From Ruminococcaceae bacterium AM07-15 (GTDB taxonomy: Bacteria; Bacillota; Clostridia; Oscillospirales; Butyricicoccaceae), in NCBI GenBank assembly GCA_003477405.1, contig QUDE01000027.1, positions 1 through 28,074 of the forward strand: a stretch of DNA of 28,074 bases, in the 5' to 3' direction. The translations under genes and the position numbers were made by a program. The notes under the pieces were generated by a model. That model saw nothing but the letters and a program-made list of their open reading frames with translations, had not been told where the DNA came from and did no database searches. Numbering within the stretch: the first letter of the stretch is position 1; the number at the start of each line of letters is the position of its first letter. Shown here in pieces: positions 8,395 through 15,269 of the stretch.

Positions 8395-9273
8395 TCAGTG
8401 TTCCTCCCCGTAGGGATTCACATGGACCAGGCAGTGCTTGGTTTCGGGAAAATGGTGCTCGATTTCGTCGTGGACCCGGGAGGCGATGGCATGGGCCTCA
8501 CGAAGAGACAGGTCTCCATCGCAGGCGATCTCCACATCCACAAAGTACCGGGAGCCGAACTGACGGGTTTTGATATCGTCCAGGGCCAGGACTCCTTCTT
8601 GCTTCAGCACCAGCTCCTGCAGCTGGGTGAGGGTCTCTTTGTCAATGGAGCTGTCCAGCATCTTGCTCAGAGCATCCAGCAGAATCTCAATGGCCGAGCG
8701 GAGAATGAGTGCGCAGATGACCAAAGAGGCGATGGCATCCAGGGCGGGGAAGCCCAGCCGGGCACCGGCCACGCCGATGAAAACACCGCAGGAGGAAAAG
8801 ACATCAGAGCGGTAGTTGAGGGCGTTGGCCATGAGGGAATCGGAGCGGATGCGCCGGGCGGCCCGGCGGGTGAAGCGGAACATCCATTCTTTGGCGGCAA
8901 TAGAGACGGCGGCCACAGCCAAAGCCAGCAGGCCGGGGGCTTCCATGGCGCCGGAGAAGATCTTTACCAAAGCGGCATAGCCTACGCCGATGCCGGAAGC
9001 GGCGATGATCAGGGCCAACACGATGGAGCTGATACATTCAAAGCGTTCGTGACCATAGGGATGGTCTTCGTCCGGGGATTTGCTGGCGAATTTCACCCCG
9101 ATCATCACGATGAACGAGCTGAATACATCGCAGGCGGAATCCACGCCGTCGGACAGAAGGGCGGAGGAACCACTGACAAAACCCACGGCCAGCTTGAAGA
9201 CGGCCAAGAGGGCGTTGACAGCGCTGGTGCACAAAGACACCCGATAAGCTTGTTTCTGATAGTGTTCGGACAT
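8395..9273 (-). CDS. cation diffusion facilitator, Mn-type metal site
   Basis: A 292-residue metal/proton antiporter of the CDF family with six membrane segments and a C-terminal cytosolic ferredoxin-like domain (from about residue 205). TM2 holds SDGVDSACDV with D45 and D49, and the loop motif HPYGHERFE follows at 71-79. TM5 reads NALNYRSD: the site-A residues are N153 and D157, where zinc exporters such as YiiP have His153. An N-D-D-D site is typical of manganese CDFs such as MntE, so Mn2+ (perhaps Fe2+) export is inferred. The frame is open up to 9366, but an AGGAGG at 9285-9290 points to ATG 9273. A long leader with an attenuator-like hairpin lies upstream. Confidence 0.92.
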   Translation of the reverse strand: MSEHYQKQAYRVSLCTSAVNALLAVFKLAVGFVSGSSALLSDGVDSACDVFSSFIVMIGVKFASKSPDEDHPYGHERFECISSIVLALIIAASGIGVGYAALVKIFSGAMEAPGLLALAVAAVSIAAKEWMFRFTRRAARRIRSDSLMANALNYRSDVFSSCGVFIGVAGARLGFPALDAIASLVICALILRSAIEILLDALSKMLDSSIDKETLTQLQELVLKQEGVLALDDIKTRQFGSRYFVDVEIACDGDLSLREAHAIASRVHDEIEHHFPETKHCLVHVNPYGEEH

Positions 9274-9432
9274 ATGGCTGCGCGCCTCCTTAGAAAGAAA
9301 TAAAGAAGTGTGAGCCCACGGCGCAGGCAGAAAAAAAGCAATGGCCTCATGGGTCATTGCCTGCATTGCATTCTGCGCCGCTGTTCCGGAGAACCCGGGC
9401 CTTTGGAAAAGGCCCTGCTTTTTTGATGTATC
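9274..9432 (-). promoter_or_regulatory. structured CDF leader with intrinsic terminator
   Basis: About 155 nt separate the likely transcription start from the CDF start codon. On the minus strand, in order: a perfect 8-bp hairpin GGGCCTTT-TCC-AAAGGCCC (9415-9397), a small GTTC-TCCG-GAAC hairpin, a long-range pair GGCGCAG (9379-9373) with CTGCGCC (9326-9320), and inside it a hairpin at 9360-9338 followed by seven T (9337-9331). GCAGGCA, partly inside the terminator, can pair instead with TGCCTGC (about 9322-9328). This looks like riboswitch-type attenuation. I cannot match it to the yybP-ykoY or NiCo consensus. Confidence 0.55.
9331..9360 (-). terminator. leader terminator before CDF gene
   Basis: GCAATG pairs with CATTGC, with an inner CC/GG pair across one mismatch, followed by seven T on the minus strand. 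It lies about 60 nt before the ATG, so it would need to be relieved for expression. Confidence 0.6.
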
Positions 9433-9436
9433 ATAT

Positions 9437-9466
9437 AATATAACATAAATGGCGGGCCGGTGTCAA
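9437..9466 (-). promoter_or_regulatory. CDF promoter
   Basis: On the minus strand TTGACA (9466-9461) and TATATT (9442-9437) are spaced by 18 bp. It is in the right place for the structured leader. Confidence 0.68.
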
Positions 9467-9484
9467 TTTTTTTGAGAAAGAACA

Positions 9485-9513
9485 AGGACAAAGGGAATAT
9501 TTTATGGTATAAT
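9485..9513 (+). promoter_or_regulatory. candidate promoter of YjdF-like unit
   Basis: AGGACA (9485-9490), 17 bp, and a perfect TATAAT (9508-9513) with an extended -10 TGG. The -10 sits in the left arm of a long inverted repeat. The same 13-bp string recurs at 9664-9676 with a poor -35 match, so a second start is possible. Confidence 0.55.
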
Positions 9514-9681
9514 ATCAACAGTTGCCGCACATGTGCGGCAGGATACTGTGTATGCAGTCGTTTTGTGAGCAAAACGACTGCTGTTGATGTTACACCATAG
9601 CAAAAATCAGCAAAGCTGATTTTACGCCGCATTGGCGGCGTGCAAGTCTGCATGGACTTGCGGTTATGGTATAATAACCGC
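9502..9681. repeat. dense cluster of inverted repeats in the intergenic region
   Basis: Seven inverted repeats fill 180 bp. An outer 19-bp pair (9503-9521 with 9581-9599, one mismatch and one wobble) encloses an 18-bp perfect palindrome (9523-9540) and an 11-bp perfect hairpin (9554-9564 with 9571-9581). Then come perfect hairpins at 9603-9623, 9624-9641, 9642-9661 and 9660-9681. The 13-mer TTATGGTATAATA occurs at 9502-9514 and 9664-9676, bounding the block. No coding sequence is seen. The rest of the gap (9682-9798) holds a weak GCCGG/CCGGC pair and the ribosome site of the next gene. Confidence 0.85.
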
Positions 9682-9798
9682 AAAATGCAGCACAGATGCC
9701 TTTTCGCTATTACTTTATGGTGCACGAGCTGCAAAGCCGGTAGCGTTGTCGGACGGCCGGCAATGGTTGTTGTGGGTTTTATGGAAAAGGAGAATGGA

Positions 9799-10632
9799 AT
9801 GCCTAAAAAAAGACAGGAAAAACGGCAGGAAAAACGGGAGTCTATCCGGGAATTTGCCCGGCAGAACAAAGGCTTGGTGGCCGTCTATGTGGTGCTGCGG
9901 CTTTTGGTGCTGCTGGTGATGGTGGCTCAGATTTTTAACAGAGATTATTTCAATGTGTTTTTGTGCCTGCTTACATTGGTCTTGTTTACCATACCCTCTA
10001 TTGTAGAGCATCGGCTGCACATTGATGTGCCCGACACCCTGGAAGTCATCATTCTGCTGTTTATTTTTTCGGCGGAGATCCTGGGAGAGATCCGGGCCTA
10101 TTATCTCCAGTTCCCCTACTGGGACACCATGCTTCACACCATCAGCGGCTTTCTGATGGCGGCCATCGGCTTTTCCCTTATCGATATCCTCAACCGCAGT
10201 GAACGGGTGGCTTTGAATCTGGCCCCTGTCTTTGTGGGCCTGTTCGCCTTCTGCTTTTCCATGACAGTGGGCGTTATGTGGGAGTTTTTTGAATTTGGCA
10301 TGGACCGGTATTTCGGCATGGACATGCAGAAGGACACCGTGGTCTCCCATGTAACCTCGGTGGAGCTCAACCCGGAAGGGAAAAATGTACCGGTGACCGT
10401 GCCGGTGGAAAGTCTTGTGGTCAACGGTGAGGACTGGGATCTGGGAGGATACCTGGATATCGGCATTATCGACACCATGAAGGATCTGTTCGTCAACTTT
10501 ATCGGCGCCGTGGTCTTTTCCATTATCGGCGTGTTTTACATCAAAGGGAGGGGAAAAGGCAGCTTTGCCAGGCGATTTATCCCCACCATGAAAAAACATC
10601 AGGAACCACTCAGCGGAAGAAAGGAAAACTAG
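9799..10632 (+). CDS. YjdF/DUF2238-like integral membrane protein
   Basis: A 277-residue membrane protein with a short, very basic N terminus containing a direct repeat (RQEKRQEKRE), then about six hydrophobic segments. Conserved-looking polar motifs lie within or next to helices: YWDTMLHTISGFLMA and GVMWEFFEFGMDRYFGMD. This D--LH and WEFFE pattern resembles the DUF2238/YjdF family, whose function is not established. A soluble stretch of about 60 residues (STVELNPEGK-like, about 195-245) precedes the last helix. AAGGAG (9787-9792) lies 6 bases before ATG 9799, which is preferred over ATG 9781. It heads a cluster with the esterase, whose ATG begins one base after this stop codon. Confidence 0.72.
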   Translation: MPKKRQEKRQEKRESIREFARQNKGLVAVYVVLRLLVLLVMVAQIFNRDYFNVFLCLLTLVLFTIPSIVEHRLHIDVPDTLEVIILLFIFSAEILGEIRAYYLQFPYWDTMLHTISGFLMAAIGFSLIDILNRSERVALNLAPVFVGLFAFCFSMTVGVMWEFFEFGMDRYFGMDMQKDTVVSHVTSVELNPEGKNVPVTVPVESLVVNGEDWDLGGYLDIGIIDTMKDLFVNFIGAVVFSIIGVFYIKGRGKGSFARRFIPTMKKHQEPLSGRKEN

Positions 10633-10633
10633 C

Positions 10634-11650
10634 ATGCGCATCCAGCAAATCCCTTTGGAAAAGGGCGGCTGCCTGACCGCCTATCTCCATGAACCAGAAA
10701 AACAATTTGCCAATGCATCGCCCCGGCAGGCGGTGCTCATTTGCCCCGGCGGGGCCTATCAGCGGCTGTCCAAACGGGAAGGTGAGCCGGTGGCCCTGGC
10801 CTATCTGGCCGAGGGCTTCAGTGCCTTTGTGCTTCAGTACAGCGTGGGAAAGGGCGTACAGTGGCCGCTGCCTTTGGAGCAGGCCCGGGAGGCTCTTTGC
10901 CTCATCCGGCAAAATGCCCGGGAGTGGGATATCGATCCCCAGCGCATTGCCGCGGTGGGCTTTTCCGCCGGCGGCCATCTGGCCGCAGCCCTTTGCCTGG
11001 AGGGAGAAGAGCGGCCCCAGGCCATGGTGTTGGGATATCCCTGCCTGGGCCAGCCCCAGTGCGGCCTGATGCAGCCCATGAATCCTCCCGCCCTTTTGGG
11101 CAAAGGGGATAAAAACACCCCGCCGGCCTTTTTGTTTTCCACATGGGAGGATGAGATCGTGCCGGTGCAGCAGACGCTGGATTTTGCCGGGGAACTGGCC
11201 CGGCTGGAAGTGCCGGTGGAGTGCCATGTGTTCCAGCACGGCATCCATGGTCTGTCCCTGTCGAAGCCCTTCACCTCTTCCGGGCGGTCGGCCAAAGTGG
11301 ATGAAGATGTGCGGCTGTGGCATCCCATGAGCGTTCGCTGGCTGCGGCGGCTGTGGGGAGATTATCCGGCCGATGTGTTGGACCCCTGTCCCACGGCCCA
11401 GAGCATGGGCGGCTACAGCGTGGATGTGCTGGGGCGCAGTCTGATGGAAGATCCCCGGTGTATGGCCATTTTGCAGCGGTATTATCCGCTGCTGCAAAAG
11501 CCGGAATATGCCTGGGGAGCCCGGCCGCTCACCATCCGGGCTCTCAACAGTATGCTCCCTTCGGCCATTGCATTGCCGGAAGACCGGCTGGATGCGCTGG
11601 ACAAAGAGCTGCGCCAGGTGATTTTTTCCGAAAATGGAAAAAAAGAATGA
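10634..11650 (+). CDS. alpha/beta-hydrolase esterase with C-terminal helical extension
   Basis: A 338-residue cytosolic serine hydrolase of the acetyl-xylan-esterase/BD-FAE type. It has the oxyanion-hole segment ICPGGAYQRLS, the nucleophile elbow GFSAGGHLAAAL, a likely acid in STWEDEIVP and the histidine in HGIHGLSL, so the triad looks intact. After the hydrolase domain, about 85 extra residues (from about 250) form a charged helical tail containing GYSVDVLGRSLMEDP and ALDKELRQV, which I do not recognise. No signal peptide. It is 1 bp from the preceding YjdF-like gene, hence cotranscribed. Substrate unknown; deacetylation of a sugar or small ester is an inference from family. Confidence 0.82.
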   Translation: MRIQQIPLEKGGCLTAYLHEPEKQFANASPRQAVLICPGGAYQRLSKREGEPVALAYLAEGFSAFVLQYSVGKGVQWPLPLEQAREALCLIRQNAREWDIDPQRIAAVGFSAGGHLAAALCLEGEERPQAMVLGYPCLGQPQCGLMQPMNPPALLGKGDKNTPPAFLFSTWEDEIVPVQQTLDFAGELARLEVPVECHVFQHGIHGLSLSKPFTSSGRSAKVDEDVRLWHPMSVRWLRRLWGDYPADVLDPCPTAQSMGGYSVDVLGRSLMEDPRCMAILQRYYPLLQKPEYAWGARPLTIRALNSMLPSAIALPEDRLDALDKELRQVIFSENGKKE

Positions 11651-11746
11651 GAAAACTCTCCCATAACAGGGAATAATATGATACACTGACAGCAAAGGAA
11701 CAGTGGGTATGAATTTTTGCCTTTCTTTGGCATATGGGGGGATTCT

Positions 11747-12976
11747 GTGGAGCTGAATCGAGATAACATGAAAAAGATCCTGGGGATCATCGCCTTTACC
11801 GTCTTGCTCTATGCCGCCTTCCAACGGTGGGAAATGATCGCCGCCGGATTGCAGACGCTTTTTGGTTATGTGTTCCCCTTCGTTCTGGGGGCCTGCGTGG
11901 CCTTTGTGCTCAATGTTCCCATGCGTTTTATCGAGATTCGGGTCATTGAGAGATGGATCAAAGATCCTAAAAATTATATTTACAAAAACCGCCGGGCCAT
12001 CAGTTTGGTTGTTACGCTGATTCTGGTGGTAGGCGTGCTGTTTTTCGTCTTTTTCCAGGTGGTGCCCGCCTTGGTGGACACCATCGGTGCGGTGATCGAG
12101 CAGAGTCAGGTGGCTTTCCAGGCATTGCAGCGCTGGGCCTATCAGTTGGGGGACCGGTATCCGGATATTGCCCAACGGCTGACGGAGATTCGACTGGATT
12201 GGGATGAGATCATCCAGAAAGCCGGCACATGGCTGCGCTCGGCCGGTTCCCAGGTGGTCACCTCCACCATCGGTGTGGCCACCAGTGTGGCTGGGAAAGT
12301 GGTCAACTTCTTCCTGGCGCTGATTTTTTCCTTCTATGTGCTGATGCAGAAGGAAAAGCTGGGCCGCCAGTGTAAGCAGCTGCTTTATGCATTCCTGCCG
12401 GAAAAAGTGGTGCAGCGATTTTTGCATATTGCATCTCTGGCCAGCCTGACCTTTGCCCGTTTTTTGTCCGGACAGTGTCTGGAGGCCTGCATTTTGGGCG
12501 CGATGTTCTTTGTGGCCATGACTCTGCTGGGCTTCCCCTATGCGCTGCTCATCGGCGTGCTCATTGCCTTCACCGCCCTGATCCCTATTTTCGGGGCTAT
12601 GATCGGGCTGGTGGTGGGGGATTTCCTTCTTTTGATGGTGGATCCCATGAAGGCCCTGTGGTTTATCGTGCTGTTTTTTGTGCTCCAGCAGCTGGAGGGC
12701 AACCTGATTTATCCCCATGTGGTAGGCAATTCCGTGGGCCTGCCTTCCATCTGGGTGCTGGTGGCCGTGACTGTGGGCGGCAACGCCATGGGGATTCCAG
12801 GGATGCTGCTCTTTATTCCCATCAGCTCGGTGATCTATGCTTTGTTGCGGGAAGATGTGTACGGCAGACTCAAGCGCCGTTATGGCGATAAGGCCAAGGC
12901 CCTGACGGCAGTCAATCCGCCGGTGATGCCCAGAAGAAAGAAGAAACCCAAAGATCCACCGGGGAAGGGAGTGTGA
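11747..12976 (+). CDS. AI-2E family permease
   Basis: A 409-residue AI-2E/PerM family membrane protein with about eight helices: an N-terminal pair, a long amphipathic central region (about residues 110-190), then a hydrophobic C-terminal half with the hallmark VVGNSVGLPSIWVLVAV. The C terminus is basic (RRKKKPKDPPGK). Members include AI-2 exporters and Na+/H+ antiporters, so the name does not prove autoinducer transport. The start is GTG 11747, giving VELNRDNMKKILG as in homologues, with a G-rich site (11736-11741) 5 bases upstream. 96 bp separate it from the esterase; an isolated TATGAT at 11677-11682 lacks a clear -35. Confidence 0.9.
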   Translation: MELNRDNMKKILGIIAFTVLLYAAFQRWEMIAAGLQTLFGYVFPFVLGACVAFVLNVPMRFIEIRVIERWIKDPKNYIYKNRRAISLVVTLILVVGVLFFVFFQVVPALVDTIGAVIEQSQVAFQALQRWAYQLGDRYPDIAQRLTEIRLDWDEIIQKAGTWLRSAGSQVVTSTIGVATSVAGKVVNFFLALIFSFYVLMQKEKLGRQCKQLLYAFLPEKVVQRFLHIASLASLTFARFLSGQCLEACILGAMFFVAMTLLGFPYALLIGVLIAFTALIPIFGAMIGLVVGDFLLLMVDPMKALWFIVLFFVLQQLEGNLIYPHVVGNSVGLPSIWVLVAVTVGGNAMGIPGMLLFIPISSVIYALLREDVYGRLKRRYGDKAKALTAVNPPVMPRRKKKPKDPPGKGV

Positions 12977-13521
12977 GGACGCTGGGAAAAAACAATAGGC
13001 TGTATCGGATTTTGTGGCTGTGCGGCGGCCTCCTGTTGGTGCTGGCCGGAGTGCTGGTGGCCTTCAATCCCGGCGGGGCCCTGCGGGCGGTGTCGGTGTT
13101 TCTGGCGCTGATGCTCATCGGCAACGGTCTGGCAGAACTGGCGGTTTACAGCCGTCTGCGGGGGATTTTCTGCGGTTTGGGCGGTACTCTGCTCAACGCC
13201 ATCATCACCCTGCTTCTGGGACTGTTGGTGCTTTTTAACCGGTGGATCACCGTGGTGACAGTGCCGGTGCTCTTTAGTGTGTGGATTTTGTTTATCGGTG
13301 TGACCACCTTCCTGCGCGGTCTGGAGCTGCATCAGTTTCAGATCAGGGGCTGGCTGGCGTTTATGGCCTTGGGAATCCTTCAGGTGCTGCTGGGGCTGGC
13401 AGCCATCTTCCAGCCCATCACGGCCATGACCCTGGTGGGCCTGCTGGTGGGAGGTCAGTTGGTTTTGCGGGGAGTGGATGCCATTCTCAGCGCTTTGTTT
13501 TTTAATTCCTTTTATTTGTGA
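12973..13521 (+). CDS. HdeD/DUF308 family membrane protein
   Basis: A 182-residue protein made almost entirely of six hydrophobic helices in three similar hairpins, the HdeD (DUF308) pattern. E. coli HdeD is linked to acid resistance, but most members are uncharacterised. Typical short motifs are FNPGGALRAVSVFLALMLI and FQPITAMTLVGLLVGG, which recur as internal repeats. The start is GTG 12973 in a 4-bp GTGA overlap with the AI-2E gene, indicating translational coupling; a GGGAAGGGAG site precedes it. Confidence 0.87.
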   Translation: MRTLGKNNRLYRILWLCGGLLLVLAGVLVAFNPGGALRAVSVFLALMLIGNGLAELAVYSRLRGIFCGLGGTLLNAIITLLLGLLVLFNRWITVVTVPVLFSVWILFIGVTTFLRGLELHQFQIRGWLAFMALGILQVLLGLAAIFQPITAMTLVGLLVGGQLVLRGVDAILSALFFNSFYL

Positions 13522-13569
13522 TAGGTACATCCATCTGAGAAAGAACGATCAATCAGGGAGGAAAAAACC

Positions 13570-13767
13570 ATGAAAACAAAGATCAAAACTTGCCCTTACA
13601 AAAATGTGATCATCGGTGTGCTCTGTGGTGTGGCCGCAGTGATGGCGGTGTGCGCCGTTGTGGCCGGCCGGCTGATTCATAGAAAGAAGAAGGCCGGGGA
13701 GCTTTCAGAGGCGCAGGAGCTGGATGAGCAGCTGGACGAAATGCTGGAGCAGGATGAGGAGAAATAA
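13570..13767 (+). CDS. small single-pass membrane protein
   Basis: A 65-residue protein, not recognised. Residues 13-34 are a hydrophobic helix (VIIGVLCGVAAVMAVCAVVAG), flanked by positive residues (KTKIKT, HRKKK), and the tail is acidic (ELDEQLDEMLEQDEEK). A GGGAGG lies about 8 bases before the ATG. It follows the HdeD-like gene by 48 bp and probably belongs to the same transcript. It could be a regulatory small protein for a neighbouring membrane protein; nothing in the sequence proves that. Confidence 0.75.
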   Translation: MKTKIKTCPYKNVIIGVLCGVAAVMAVCAVVAGRLIHRKKKAGELSEAQELDEQLDEMLEQDEEK

Positions 13768-13775
13768 CCAGCCGG

Positions 13776-13804
13776 TTGACATGGCCGGAGAAAATTGGTA
13801 TCAT
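13776..13804 (+). promoter_or_regulatory. promoter of the fmdE-lar operon
   Basis: A perfect TTGACA (13776-13781), 17 bp, TATCAT (13799-13804) with an extended -10 TGG. Transcripts would start near 13811, at the beginning of the structured leader. Confidence 0.85.
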
Positions 13805-13810
13805 CGAAAA

Positions 13811-13940
13811 GAAGCAGGCCGCTGAAGCGGTCAAAAGGCAAATCTGCCAAAATCAGAGAACACAGTAACCCATCCGTTGATTTTAGAAAACAGGTGTGTC
13901 TGAAGGCACGCGGCATTTTTTCAAAGCCGTGTGCCTTTTT
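13811..13940 (+). promoter_or_regulatory. putative riboregulator (aptamer plus attenuator) of the lar operon
   Basis: The leader is about 150 nt. Helices in order: GGCCGC-TGAA-GCGGTC (13817-13832), GGCA-AATC-TGCC (13837-13848), and AAAATCA (13849-13855) with TGATTTT (13878-13884) enclosing 22 nt. Next, GTGTGTC (13894-13900) can pair with GGCACGC (13905-13911) over a TGAA loop. That antiterminator destroys the terminator at 13905-13940, because the same bases form its left arm. Such switching is typical of riboswitches or protein-bound leaders. I do not recognise the aptamer class. Genes downstream suggest a nickel- or cofactor-related ligand. Confidence 0.65.
13905..13940 (+). terminator. leader terminator before the fmdE-like gene
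   Basis: GGCACGCGGC (13905-13914) pairs with GCCGTGTGCC (13926-13935), 10 bp with one G-U pair, followed by five T. It ends about 22 bp before the ATG, so it must be bypassed for the operon to be read. Confidence 0.85.
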
Positions 13941-13962
13941 GCGTTTTGAGAAGAGGGAGAAT

Positions 13963-14502
13963 ATGGTAAAACAAACGGAACGGAGCGATTGGCAGCGGTG
14001 CGTGGATTTTCACGGCCATGAATGCGGCGGGCTGACCATCGGATACAAAGCGGCCCAATATGCCATAAAGCTGCTGGAATTGACCTTTTCCGACGATGAG
14101 CAGGTGGTGTGCATTGCAGAAAATGATTCCTGCAGTGTGGACGCCATTCAGGTGCTGCTGGGATGCAGCATGGGGAAGGGAAATCTGCTGTTTCACATCA
14201 CGGGGAAACAGGCCTTTTCCTTTTATAACCGGACAAGCGGCCGGTCGGTGCGTCTTTCGCTCCGGCCCCGTCCCGGTTCCATGAGCCGGGAGGAATCCTT
14301 TGCCTATTACCAGAGCAAAGAGCCGGAAGAGCTGTTTCTGGTGGGGGAGACCCGTATCCCCCTGCCCTTGCGGGCCCAGGTGACAGGCAGCCGTTTGTGC
14401 GATGGCTGCGGGGAAGAGACCGGCGAAGGCTGGTTGATCCTGCAGAACGGAAAATGGCTTTGCCCCGATTGCCGCAGCCAGTATGACCGATTTCGGGTAT
14501 AG
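13963..14502 (+). CDS. FmdE-like metal-binding protein
   Basis: The 179-residue product belongs to the FmdE family, named after a protein of the archaeal formylmethanofuran dehydrogenase cluster; bacterial members bind metal but have poorly known roles. The N-terminal domain has CVDFHGHECGGLTIGYKAA (C13, H17, H19, C21), followed by ENDSCSVDAIQVLLGCSMGKGN. The C-terminal 35 residues form a zinc-ribbon-like module with two CxxC pairs (CDGCGEE and CPDCRSQ). GAGGGAGA precedes ATG 13963. It is first in the operon, 14 bp before larE, behind the regulated leader. Its position argues for a link to Ni-pincer cofactor synthesis or nickel handling, which is an inference; molybdenum or tungsten handling is an alternative. 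Confidence 0.88.
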   Translation: MVKQTERSDWQRCVDFHGHECGGLTIGYKAAQYAIKLLELTFSDDEQVVCIAENDSCSVDAIQVLLGCSMGKGNLLFHITGKQAFSFYNRTSGRSVRLSLRPRPGSMSREESFAYYQSKEPEELFLVGETRIPLPLRAQVTGSRLCDGCGEETGEGWLILQNGKWLCPDCRSQYDRFRV

Positions 14503-14516
14503 GGGGGAAGGAAAGC

Positions 14517-15269
14517 ATGACATTGCAGGAATTTTTTAGGAAAAATCCTGGGGGAGCGTTGGCTTTTTCCGGGGGAGTGGATTCGGCCTATCTGCTGTAT
14601 GCCGCCGCATCCTGGGGGCAGGACTGGCGGGCCTATTATGTAAAAAGTCCCTTTCAGCCCGATTTTGAATGGCAGGATGCCCTTCGCCTGGCCAAAGAAC
14701 AGGGTGTGCCCATGACTACGCTGCCGGTGGATGTGCTGCAAGATCCCCTGGTGGCGGAAAACTCTCCGGAGCGGTGTTATCACTGCAAAAAAGCCATCTT
14801 CCAAAGGATCATAGAAGAGGCCAGGAAAGATGGCTACACCCTTCTCATTGATGGCACCAATGCCTCGGACGATGCAGGAGACCGGCCGGGGATGCGGGCC
14901 TTGCGGGAACTTTCGGTGCGCTCGCCTTTGCGGGAGTGCGGCCTGACCAAGGATGCCATACGCCGCCTTTCCAAAGAGGCCGGGCTTTTCACCTGGGATA
15001 AGCCGGCCTATGCCTGTCTGGCCACCCGGATTCCCACCGGCACTCCCATTACAAAGGAGATGCTGCGGTGCACCGAAGAAGGGGAGGATTTTCTCTTTTC
15101 CCTGGGCTTTTCCGATTTCCGGGTGCGTATGACGCCGGAGGGCGGGGCCAAATTGCAGCTGCCGGCCAGTCAGCTTTCCAAGCTGCTACAGGAGCGGCAG
15201 AAGGTGCTTTGCAAGCTGAAAGAATACTATCCCAGCGTGGTGCTGGATCTGGAGGTGCGCCATGAATAA
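14517..15269 (+). CDS. larE: pyridinium-3,5-bisthiocarboxylate synthase, sulfur insertase LarE
   Basis: LarE converts pyridinium-3,5-biscarboxylic acid mononucleotide to the dithio form, first adenylating a carboxylate and then supplying sulfur. The 250-residue product has the PP-loop ATP pyrophosphatase motif SGGVDS at 18-23 and the specificity segment IDGTNASDDAGDRPGMRA at about 111-128. Cysteines lie at 87 and 90 (RCYHCKKAIF), 141 and 167 (YACLATRIP). C167 aligns with the sacrificial Cys176 of the Lactobacillus enzyme. The extra cysteines raise the possibility of a [4Fe-4S]-dependent, non-sacrificial version, known from some homologues. Its end overlaps larB by 8 bp, so translation is coupled. 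Confidence 0.95.
   Translation: MTLQEFFRKNPGGALAFSGGVDSAYLLYAAASWGQDWRAYYVKSPFQPDFEWQDALRLAKEQGVPMTTLPVDVLQDPLVAENSPERCYHCKKAIFQRIIEEARKDGYTLLIDGTNASDDAGDRPGMRALRELSVRSPLRECGLTKDAIRRLSKEAGLFTWDKPAYACLATRIPTGTPITKEMLRCTEEGEDFLFSLGFSDFRVRMTPEGGAKLQLPASQLSKLLQERQKVLCKLKEYYPSVVLDLEVRHE

Noticed and set aside
9320..9415. NiCo or yybP-ykoY riboswitch in the CDF leader
   Set aside because: Only one short segment resembles a NiCo helix; the other conserved parts of either class are not visible, so the class is left open.
9640..9798. Longer start for the YjdF-like protein within the hairpin block
   Set aside because: The region is packed with inverted repeats and promoter elements, and AAGGAG clearly serves ATG 9799.
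10610..12718. 702-codon minus-strand frame across the esterase and AI-2E genes
   Set aside because: It spans two well-supported plus-strand genes and their gap and has shadow-type composition.
13811..13940. T-box leader before the fmdE-lar operon
   Set aside because: No AGGGTGGNACCGCG antiterminator motif or specifier-loop architecture is present.
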